Positions 57,014 through 64,000 of a stretch of 64,000 nucleotides of DNA are shown here, one piece after another (positions within the stretch are counted from its first letter, which is position 1; each line of letters begins with the position of its first letter). The translations under genes were made by a program, and so were the position numbers. The stretch is from Saprospiraceae bacterium (GTDB lineage Bacteria; Bacteroidota; Bacteroidia; Chitinophagales; Saprospiraceae): positions 124,001 through 188,000 of the forward strand of contig JADJVN010000006.1 in assembly GCA_016710585.1 (NCBI GenBank). Reading direction: 5' to 3'. Below the pieces are notes generated by a model, which ran no database searches, was not told where the DNA came from, and was given only the letters and a program-made list of their open reading frames with translations.

Positions 57014-57362
57014 ACAAAAATCATTTAACGATCTCAGCCAATTGAATTTAGCTTATTCAACAAACCCCAATCAAAAATTCGAGAATGAGGAAGATGAATC
57101 TGAAATTATTGCAAAAAACAAACAACGAATCAGAGTAAGATTGGATACAAAGCTAAGAGCTGGAAAATCTGTTACAAGGATAACAGGCCTAGAAGAATCT
57201 GCTCAAACTTTAGAATCACTTTGTAAAAATTTTAAACAGAAATGCGGCGTAGGAGGAAGTGTGAAAGAAGATGAAATTATGATTCAAGGAGATCATGTAA
57301 ATAAGATTATTGCAGAACTTATTGCAATGGGATACAAAGACACAAAAAGGACTGGCGGATAA
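57006..57362 (+). CDS. yciH: SUI1/eIF1-like translation factor (YciH)
   Basis: Start at 57,006 (MSKQKSFNDLSQLNLAYST). 118 residues; the SUI1 domain is IRVRLDTKLRAGKSVTRITGL, ESLCKNFKQKCGVGGSVKEDEIMIQGDHVNKIIAELIAMGY. The GGSVK loop is the family signature. It is thought to tune start-codon choice on the small ribosomal subunit. Overlaps hscA upstream and, by TAATG, the secreted protein gene downstream. Confidence 0.92.
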   Translation: MSKQKSFNDLSQLNLAYSTNPNQKFENEEDESEIIAKNKQRIRVRLDTKLRAGKSVTRITGLEESAQTLESLCKNFKQKCGVGGSVKEDEIMIQGDHVNKIIAELIAMGYKDTKRTGG

Positions 57363-59794
57363 TGTATAAACCACTTTTATCCAATTATGATGTTTATTTT
57401 TTATTGATATTAATGCTTACTTTAATATCATGCAATACTCCTATAGAAAACAAACGAAGTGAATCTTATTATGCCTTTTTACAACAGTCCCAATCTCAAT
57501 TTTCAGAAGATTTTAAATTCGAAACTGATTATCTGATTAGAGAATATGAAATCCATAACTCATTTAAAAATAATTTTACTTCTTTACGCAATACAAATCC
57601 TGAATTTATCGGTCCATATAACATAACAGGACGAATGTTATCACTTGCTATAAACCCAAGTGATACAAATATTCTCTTTGCAGGATCTGCGTCAGGAGGA
57701 TTGTGGCGCTCTGATTCAGCAGGTCGTGGAAGCCACAGCTGGAAACATGTTCCACTTGGATATCCTGTAAATGCCATATCTGTAATTGCCATAAATCCAC
57801 ATAATCCCCAAACGATGTACATCGGAACAGGAGAAGTATATTCTTTCACTGGAACAGATGGTGGTTTGCATGATAGGGTGCTTCGCGGATCTTTTGGCCT
57901 TGGCGTTCTAAAGTCAATCGATGGTGGAAAGACATGGACTATTTTAAAAAATTTGACGTCAGACTTTGAAGGAATAAATAAAATTGTTTTTCATCCCAAG
58001 GATAGCAATGCTATTTATGTCGGAAGCTCACGTGGGCTATATAAGAGCTCAGACCAAGGCAACACATGGAAAAATATTTTGTCTGATGTCTATATAAGTG
58101 ATCTACAAATTCATGCTGAAGATTCTACAGTAATTATTGCAGCAGGAGGTGGACATCTTAGCCCCGAAAACAATATTTTTAAGTCCGGGGATGATGGTGT
58201 TCATTGGCGAAAAATGTTAGGTATTGGCAATGATAATCAGGGCAAAATTATGCTTTGTGCTTATGAGAAGAATAAAAATTTAATGCTTGCTATATTATCT
58301 GACACATTCAAAACAACCCATATTTTAAGAACAAAAAATAAATTTGAAAACTATTCTATTGCCTCAACAAAAGATATCGCTACCTATCAAGGATGGTATG
58401 CTAAATCTATGTTGATGAAAAACGATGACTCTACAAAAATAGTTGCCGGTGGCGTTGATCTATTTTTAGATGATGCAGGCTATGGTAATGCATTCTATAA
58501 TTTACAAAAAGATCAATTAAAATATCATGTTGATTTCCATGATGTCATCTCAAATCCAAAGGACCCAAAAAAACTATATTTTGCCTCAGACGGTGGTTTA
58601 TACCGTTCGAATAATTTTTGTAAATCAATTTTCCCAATTCATGATGGTTTATATACTTCCCAGTTTTATTTTGGTTCTGTTTCAGCAAAAGAAGCAAATC
58701 ATTATCTAGGAGGATTACAAGACAATCGTTCTGCCTTGTTACTTCCCAAAGAAACAGAATGGAGAAATATTCATTTTGGTGATGGCACTTCGAGTGCTAT
58801 ACTTTCAGAGTCTGGTCAATATTTATGTGCGTCGCAAAATTTAAATATTTATAAAACCATCGACACTGGAAAAATTTGGACATCAATACTTCCTCGAAAT
58901 CTCAATGCCTGTTTTGTATCCCAATTTATTGCTTCGCGTAAGGATCAAAATACAATTTATGCAGGAGGAGAAGACCTCTTAATATCGAGAGATCAAGGAT
59001 TGAATTGGCAAACAAAAAAATCAACATATGTTGCAGGGCCAATTAATTATATTCATGAACCATCATATCCATCTGACAGTCTTTTCTTTTCTACTATAAA
59101 TACGCTTGATGCAGATGTCGGATTGTTTTGTTATAATTTAAAGAACGAACAATTTTTACAAATAAACAATAATCTTCCTCATCGCACCATACGAGATATC
59201 GAAACACATCCATATAATAAAAACATCATCTACATTGCATTAGATGGATATGGATCTAAGCATCTCTTTGTTTCAGAAAATTTTGGTCAAATGTGGAAAG
59301 CTATTGATAAAAACTTGCCTAACATCCCTTTTTATACTGTTCTACTTGATCCAAATCATCCAGAAATAATTTATGCTGGAACAGATTTCGGTCTTTATGT
59401 AAGTAAGAACAAAGGAGAAAGCTGGGAATCAATTCCCTTTGGTGAGCTCGATATTGTAAAAATTTATGATTTACACTATTCTTCTATTGACAATAAAATT
59501 ATAATCTTCACTCATGGAAATGGTGTTTATAGGATGGATGCTCTCACTCCACTTATTTCAACAAATTCGAAGAATAACAGTGTAAATAAACTTAAAGTAT
59601 ACTATGCGAACAAAGAAATATTTATTGAATCAGATCTAAGTATCTCGTTTGACATCTATAATCACCATGGAAAGAAATGTCTTACTTTAAAATCCAATGA
59701 ATGGCATCAGTTAGCTCATCTTCCAAGTGGAAATTACATATTGATTTCATCGAATAGAAGTTTAAACTTACAAGCAAAATTTATTCATTATTAA
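57362..59794 (+). CDS. Sortilin/BNR-repeat secreted (glycosyl-hydrolase-like) protein
   Basis: 810 residues. An N-terminal hydrophobic signal ends in a lipobox-like LTLISC. Then come two propellers of VPS10/BNR type with Asp boxes: SIDGGKTW, SSDQGNTW, SGDDGVHW, SRDQGLNW, SKNKGESW. The C-terminus (ISFDIYNHHGKKCLTLKSNEWHQLAHLPSGNYILIS...KFIHY) looks like a T9SS sorting domain. So it should be surface-exposed or secreted; the ligand is unknown. Translationally coupled to yciH (TAATG). It ends 42 bases before the convergent nadD. Confidence 0.8.
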   Translation: MYKPLLSNYDVYFLLILMLTLISCNTPIENKRSESYYAFLQQSQSQFSEDFKFETDYLIREYEIHNSFKNNFTSLRNTNPEFIGPYNITGRMLSLAINPSDTNILFAGSASGGLWRSDSAGRGSHSWKHVPLGYPVNAISVIAINPHNPQTMYIGTGEVYSFTGTDGGLHDRVLRGSFGLGVLKSIDGGKTWTILKNLTSDFEGINKIVFHPKDSNAIYVGSSRGLYKSSDQGNTWKNILSDVYISDLQIHAEDSTVIIAAGGGHLSPENNIFKSGDDGVHWRKMLGIGNDNQGKIMLCAYEKNKNLMLAILSDTFKTTHILRTKNKFENYSIASTKDIATYQGWYAKSMLMKNDDSTKIVAGGVDLFLDDAGYGNAFYNLQKDQLKYHVDFHDVISNPKDPKKLYFASDGGLYRSNNFCKSIFPIHDGLYTSQFYFGSVSAKEANHYLGGLQDNRSALLLPKETEWRNIHFGDGTSSAILSESGQYLCASQNLNIYKTIDTGKIWTSILPRNLNACFVSQFIASRKDQNTIYAGGEDLLISRDQGLNWQTKKSTYVAGPINYIHEPSYPSDSLFFSTINTLDADVGLFCYNLKNEQFLQINNNLPHRTIRDIETHPYNKNIIYIALDGYGSKHLFVSENFGQMWKAIDKNLPNIPFYTVLLDPNHPEIIYAGTDFGLYVSKNKGESWESIPFGELDIVKIYDLHYSSIDNKIIIFTHGNGVYRMDALTPLISTNSKNNSVNKLKVYYANKEIFIESDLSISFDIYNHHGKKCLTLKSNEWHQLAHLPSGNYILISSNRSLNLQAKFIHY

Positions 59795-59835
59795 TCCCAA
59801 TTCCATCACGATTGACATCACAATTTTATGCAGAA

Positions 59836-60423
59836 CTATTTTTTTGGTCGATACATATTTGAAGACTCCAAATATTGAAACACTGCGTCAGGGACTAAAT
59901 ATCGAATTGATTTTTTTTCAGTAATCAATTGCCTAACTAATGTAGAGGAAATGTCGAGCATTGGTGTATCTAAAATATGAACATTGGGATGATTAGCTAA
60001 TGGTGTATCGATAGCATAATTTGGTCTTTTATAAATTAATATAGGATATTTTGAAATCAATAATTCGTAATTCTTCCATTTAGGTAAACTCACTAAATTA
60101 TCGCCTCCCATTATCAATGAAAACTCATGTTGTGGATATTTCTCCGTTAAAAAAGCCATGGTATCAATTGTGTATGACGGTTGTGGTAAATTAAACTCGA
60201 TATCACTAGCTCTCATATCTGGATTTTCATCTATCGCTAATCTAACGAGATGTAATCGCTCTCTATCCTTGGCCAGAGAAGCTTTTTCTTTTAATGGATT
60301 ATGTGGACTTACGATAAACCAAAGTTTCTCTATCGCTGAATAATTCAATAGATGCTGCGCAATAATTAAATGCCCATTGTGTATAGGATTGAAGGAGCCA
60401 AAAAACAGGCCAATCTTCATCAA
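59836..60423 (-). CDS. nadD: Nicotinate-nucleotide adenylyltransferase
   Basis: 195 residues. The nucleotidyltransferase signature GLFFGSFNPIHNGHLIIAQ (HxGH) at 5-23, FIVSPHNPLK, FSLIMGGDNLVSLPKWKNY and the C-terminal ISSTLVRQLI (SxTxxR). It makes deamido-NAD from NaMN and ATP. It starts at the first or second of two Met codons. Follows dnaN by 9 bases, so probably co-transcribed. Confidence 0.96.
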   Translation of the reverse strand: MMKIGLFFGSFNPIHNGHLIIAQHLLNYSAIEKLWFIVSPHNPLKEKASLAKDRERLHLVRLAIDENPDMRASDIEFNLPQPSYTIDTMAFLTEKYPQHEFSLIMGGDNLVSLPKWKNYELLISKYPILIYKRPNYAIDTPLANHPNVHILDTPMLDISSTLVRQLITEKKSIRYLVPDAVFQYLESSNMYRPKK

Positions 60424-60432
60424 AAAATAGGA

Positions 60433-61539
60433 TTAATAATTTGAAACAACCAACATCAATAAATCTTCATTTGGCTCCTGCTCTGCAGGTAAAATGATGA
60501 CAGGTTTATTAGTAGTATTGATCTCGAAAATAATTTCCTCAGAAGTCATGACACTCAATATTTCTATTAAATATTTTGCATTCAAACTGATATCAACTGG
60601 ATCGCCATCATAATTACAGATCATTTGCTCAGTGGCTTCATTATTCATATCAAGATCCTGTGCATTAATAGTCAAACTATTCTCTTGAAGATCGAATACG
60701 ATTTGATTTGTACTTTTGTTGGCAAAGATCGCCAATCGTCTAATTGAGGAAAGTAAGTCTTGTCTACTTATTCTCAATTTATTTGGATTATTAATTGGAA
60801 TTACAGCATTATAATCTGGGAATTTGCCTTCAATCAATCTTGTGGTCAACATCACATTATCAAATTCAAAATACGCTTTTGACTTATTGAAATAGACTTT
60901 GACATTTGATTCTGGACGAAGGATTCCTTTTAGTGTCAACAAGGTTTTCTTCGTAAGAATAATGGAAGTAGCAGTTTCACTAACGACATCTAAGAAAGTG
61001 CTTTTGACAAGCTTATGAGCATCAGTAGCTACAAAAGTGACATTATTGAAATTAATATTCATGCATATCCCTTTCATCGCTTGACGCATCTCATCATTAC
61101 TGGTCGCAAAAATCGTGCGGTCAATAGCTACTAAAAGATTTTTTGATTCAATCGTAAAATTATCATCACCATCAGGCTTGGTCATCTCAGGGAAATCTGC
61201 AGGATTCTCCCCTACCATTTTGTATTTTCCAGAACTAGAAGTAATTTCTACGCCTCTTGTCTCATCATTAATTTCAAAATGCACAAATTGCTCTGGGAGT
61301 GATTTCAATGTCTCTAGCAAAGTTTTTCCTGAAATTGCTATTTTACCATTGCCTTTCCCTTCGACTTCAATAGAGGTTTGAATGCTTACTTCAAGATTGG
61401 AAGTCGTGATAGTCAAAATTTTGCCTTTCAGTTCCAATAAGAAATCCTCTAATATGGACATTACTGGATTAGAACTGAGTGCGCCACTAGCCAACTGTAA
61501 TTGTTTCAAAAACGCTGATGATGATACAGAGAAATTCAT
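60433..61539 (-). CDS. dnaN: DNA polymerase III beta sliding clamp
   Basis: 368 residues, three clamp domains: MNFSVSSSAFLKQLQLASGAL at the start, KMVGENPADFPEMTKPDGDDNF between domains 1 and 2, FVATDAHKLVKS, IEGKFPDYNAVIP, and the C-terminal LMLVVSNY following ILPAEQEPNEDLL. The ring ties Pol III to DNA. Upstream of nadD in one operon. Intact. Confidence 0.97.
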   Translation of the reverse strand: MNFSVSSSAFLKQLQLASGALSSNPVMSILEDFLLELKGKILTITTSNLEVSIQTSIEVEGKGNGKIAISGKTLLETLKSLPEQFVHFEINDETRGVEITSSSGKYKMVGENPADFPEMTKPDGDDNFTIESKNLLVAIDRTIFATSNDEMRQAMKGICMNINFNNVTFVATDAHKLVKSTFLDVVSETATSIILTKKTLLTLKGILRPESNVKVYFNKSKAYFEFDNVMLTTRLIEGKFPDYNAVIPINNPNKLRISRQDLLSSIRRLAIFANKSTNQIVFDLQENSLTINAQDLDMNNEATEQMICNYDGDPVDISLNAKYLIEILSVMTSEEIIFEINTTNKPVIILPAEQEPNEDLLMLVVSNY

Positions 61540-61797
61540 GAGCTAAATTTATTTCGTTAGTTTTCTTCAAATTTGGCATAAAATCCAAATTCTGCACAAA
61601 ACTAAGCATTTTTAAGCCAATTTGATACTCATGCATGTCTGTTTTGAATAAAATCCTTATTTTTTCCACAAACAAAAACACAAATCACTTAAAATCAATA
61701 TTTTATATCTATTTCTAAATCAAATTAATCGCACTATGAAAAAAATAAGCTTTATTCTAAAATTCAGTCTAATTTTGCGCAGCTTATCACAATAAAA
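61540..61797. promoter_or_regulatory. Divergent promoter region dnaN / M16 gene
   Basis: 258 AT-rich bases. On the plus strand TAATTTTG (61,770-61,777) is a -7 box 21 bases before the TTG start of the M16-like gene. No clear box for dnaN could be singled out among several T-rich candidates. Confidence 0.4.
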
Positions 61798-63087
61798 TTG
61801 ATCCAAACAAAAAAAGACATAAATTCTTGGCTTAATACCAATGCGACTAATTGGGATTTGGAATTTCCAAAATATTCATCATATCATTTAAAATCTGGTG
61901 CGCAAGTCTACACTTTGGAAGGCTCCTCAAAAGAGCTTTGTTATTGTGAACTCATTTTTGAAAATGGTCGTATTCTCGAACATAAAAAAATGACTGCAAG
62001 ATTTACATCTCTGATGATACAAGAAGGCACAAAAGACTATAGTTCAGCAAAGGTTGCAGATTTTTTTGATTACTATGGTGCTTCTTATAGCATTCATGCA
62101 GATCTAGATTTTACTTCGATATCGTTCAGCTGTCTTCAAAAATTTTTTGAAACATTGCTCGAATTTGTCATCCATCTTTTATCTGAACCATCATTTCGTG
62201 AAGAGGATTTAACCCGATGTAAATTATTTTTAAAATCCCAATTAAAGCACCAATTGTCTGAACCAGACTTTGTATCCTATCGAGAATTTACAGCTTTAAT
62301 TTTTGGTGAGGACAAAACTTATGGATACAATACCACTCACGAGTCAATCGATGACATTCATGTAGATGATCTTCGAGATTATCATGAAAGAACTTATGTG
62401 ACTTCAAATTTGAAAATCTTTTATTGTGGACTAAAGACAAATAAAGATCTCCATTTTTGGGAAAATAAAACAAAACAAATTAAACAAAAATTAGCTGAAT
62501 CAAAATTAATTTATCACACTATTTTTGAAGAAAAAAAAGTACAACACTTTCCAGTCCCCCATGCGAGTCAGATTAGCATGAAACTTGGATGCAAAATGTT
62601 TTCCAAAATGGATAAGGATTTTTACCCTTTGTATTTCATCAATACTGTTTTGGGAGATTATTTTGGATCAAGACTAATGAAAAATATTAGAGAGGACAAA
62701 GGATTTACATATGATATCCATAGTACCTTGGATGCCCAATTATATGATGGATGCTTTTACATCAGCGCGGAACTCAATGCCAGTGAATTGCACATAACGA
62801 TAAATGAAATCAAAAAAGAATTCGAAAGACTACAGTCGACTAAAATACAAGACGATGAATTGATCATGGTAAAGCGATATTTACATGGTCATCTACAAAG
62901 ACTTCTTGATGGCTCTTTTCAATCAATATTATTTTTAAAAATATTGGTCACAGAATATAATGATGCTGATGCTTACCAGATGATCATAAAAACAATTCGT
63001 GAAATTGATGCAACACAGATACAATCCCTATCCAAAAAATATCTACAGTTCGACAAAATGAGTCTGGTTACTGCAGGTGGAAATTAA
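61798..63087 (+). CDS. M16 peptidase-like protein without the zinc motif
   Basis: 429 residues; starts at TTG (61,798), as there is no suitable ATG and the -7 box lies 21 bases upstream. The M16 fold is visible: AELNASELHITINEIKKEFERLQ, TVLGDYFGSRLMKNIREDKGFTYDIHS (the R/Y motif of the C-terminal half) and DLRDYHERTYVTSNLKIFYCG. The HxxEH zinc site expected near residue 55 is replaced (ELIFENGRILEHKKMTARF), so it should be the non-catalytic partner. The catalytic partner is not beside it in this window. Confidence 0.8.
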   Translation: MIQTKKDINSWLNTNATNWDLEFPKYSSYHLKSGAQVYTLEGSSKELCYCELIFENGRILEHKKMTARFTSLMIQEGTKDYSSAKVADFFDYYGASYSIHADLDFTSISFSCLQKFFETLLEFVIHLLSEPSFREEDLTRCKLFLKSQLKHQLSEPDFVSYREFTALIFGEDKTYGYNTTHESIDDIHVDDLRDYHERTYVTSNLKIFYCGLKTNKDLHFWENKTKQIKQKLAESKLIYHTIFEEKKVQHFPVPHASQISMKLGCKMFSKMDKDFYPLYFINTVLGDYFGSRLMKNIREDKGFTYDIHSTLDAQLYDGCFYISAELNASELHITINEIKKEFERLQSTKIQDDELIMVKRYLHGHLQRLLDGSFQSILFLKILVTEYNDADAYQMIIKTIREIDATQIQSLSKKYLQFDKMSLVTAGGN

Positions 63088-63127
63088 CCTTGGCAACATT
63101 ATTTTCAATTTCCCAAAAAAGTTAATT

Positions 63128-63514
63128 CTAATTTCTGACCTCCATAAAAACAATCTGTTGCTGTATTGAATTTAATCCATCCAAATACTTTAAAACTTCA
63201 GATTTAATATTCTGCACTTCTACTTGTCTAGAAAGATTGAGTGCTGGAGGCGCCGAAGAAGCATAATGGATCACCTTGTTTTGATACTCTAAAAAATACT
63301 TATTCCTTGCAATATTAAAGGAAGATTCTAAAAACTTAAAATTAAATATATGCCAGTTATAAAAATCATCTTTAAATTTTAGAAATAAATAATTTTCATC
63401 AACTACTGCATTCAATAAGTTTTCTCCAACATTAATAGTCTCCTTTAATTTCTTTGCAAATTCATCTTTTGGAATGAGCAAATAGACATCAGTTTCATTA
63501 GAATATTTCTCCAT
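63128..63514 (-). CDS. Hypothetical protein
   Basis: 128 residues from Met at 63,514 (MEKYSNETDVYLLIPKDEFAKK). An alpha/beta protein without signal peptide, TM helix or known motif; it contains FKDDFYNWHIFNFKFLES and a C-terminal helix (VQNIKSEVLKYLDGLNSIQQQIVF). No family recognised. It stands alone, 85 bases after the next gene's 3' end. Confidence 0.55.
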   Translation of the reverse strand: MEKYSNETDVYLLIPKDEFAKKLKETINVGENLLNAVVDENYLFLKFKDDFYNWHIFNFKFLESSFNIARNKYFLEYQNKVIHYASSAPPALNLSRQVEVQNIKSEVLKYLDGLNSIQQQIVFMEVRN

Positions 63515-63609
63515 AAAAAACAATATTATTTAACTATTAAAAATCATTATTTACATAAAACCCTTATGCTTTCATATATTAATCATTTGAATATGGATTT
63601 ATATAAAAT

Positions 63610-64000
63610 TTATTCCTTAAAGAAATGTTTTACAATTTGTTTTCCATCAGACATCGTTAACTTTACAATATAATGTCCAGTTGAAAATCCGTTACTTGAA
63701 ATGGATAAATTTTGTTTATTCAACTTTGGTTCAGATTTGGCAATAACTTGTCCTGTGACTGCAATGATGCTGTACTGTTCGATCAATTTATCTGCTGAAG
63801 AGATATTAATTCTATCCTTTACAGGATTTGGAATCAAAACAATTTTACTTTCTTCAATACTATTTAATCCAGAAATAACTTGTGTTGAATTCTGTGTTAC
63901 GCATCCTAGAGCGTCTGTTATCGTAACAGCATAGTTTCCAGCACTGACATTATTTAACACAGCAGTTGTATCACCATTCGACCATTTAAATTTATATGGC
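63610..64000 (-). CDS. C-terminal end of a T9SS cargo protein with SprB repeat (truncated by window edge)
   Basis: The frame is open to the window edge (YKFKWSNGDTTAVLNNV), so the start is outside; GTG 63,960 is not the start. One SprB repeat (KWSNG...VSAGNYAVTITDALGCVTQ) is followed by a T9SS type A sorting domain: LIPNPVKDRINISS, IIAVTGQVIAKSE, FSTGHYIVKLTMSDGKQIVKHFFKE. Exported through the type IX system and likely surface-attached. Confidence 0.88.
   Translation of the reverse strand, partial: PYKFKWSNGDTTAVLNNVSAGNYAVTITDALGCVTQNSTQVISGLNSIEESKIVLIPNPVKDRINISSADKLIEQYSIIAVTGQVIAKSEPKLNKQNLSISSNGFSTGHYIVKLTMSDGKQIVKHFFKE

Noticed and set aside
1..64000. tRNA, rRNA or CRISPR features
   Set aside because: Reading both strands gave no cloverleaf with CCA end, no rRNA-like stretch and no spaced repeats; a covariance-model scan could still find a short RNA I missed.

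Overview
The window looks like a chromosome segment of a Bacteroidota bacterium, probably from the Saprospiria/Chitinophagia side of the phylum (the finer placement is inference). Evidence: TAnnTTTG-type -7 promoter boxes close to start codons, type IX secretion (T9SS) C-terminal sorting domains, SprB-type and delta-60 repeats, Bacteroidota-only families (DUF3127, DUF6943, VirE-N/DUF3987), AT-rich host genes and few Shine-Dalgarno sites.

Layout. (1) 1-12.7 kb, host flank: the end of a repeat-rich peptidoglycan-binding protein, glyA, an ECF sigma factor with an adjoining membrane/beta-barrel pair, several broken secreted or lipoprotein genes, a universal stress protein, and remnants of a GxxExxY gene, a transposase and a DinD-like gene. 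(2) 12,695-50,220: a ~37.5 kb integrative element bounded by a perfect 17-bp direct repeat. The right copy is the last codons of mnmE. A tyrosine integrase and a zinc-ribbon/HTH protein lie next to mnmE. (3) 50.2-64 kb, host flank: mnmE, a small membrane protein, a ureohydrolase-like protein, a CtlX-type amidinohydrolase, a queuosine-precursor transporter, an hscA-like chaperone, an eIF1/SUI1-like factor, a sortilin-like secreted protein, nadD, dnaN, an M16-like protein and the end of a T9SS cargo gene.

The element is essentially a defence island. It carries: a helicase / TPR-cold-shock-like / Cys-rich protein operon (20.5-16.4 kb); a retron whose RT ends in a histidine-kinase-ATPase-like domain and is followed by two receiver-like proteins and an SSB-like protein (26.0-20.5 kb); one ~13 kb operon hsdM-hsdS-rmuC-hsdR-(helicase-nuclease)-long pAgo (40.5-27.2 kb); and an AAA ATPase plus unknown partner (43.3-40.6 kb). 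Two paralogous WYL regulators are present. Each of the four defence operons has a TGCAG-N5-CTGCA type palindrome whose centre lies exactly 26 nt upstream of the last G of its TTTG -7 box, so one regulatory logic seems to control the whole island. No relaxase or conjugation gene was seen.

Caveat. Many genes, both in the element and in the host flanks, are split by single-base length changes, nearly all in short homopolymers. Joining the two frames restores recognisable full-length proteins each time. This pattern suits residual sequencing error as well as real mutation. I therefore annotate the joined genes as one CDS, state where the break is, and keep 'pseudogene' for genes that look truly decayed.
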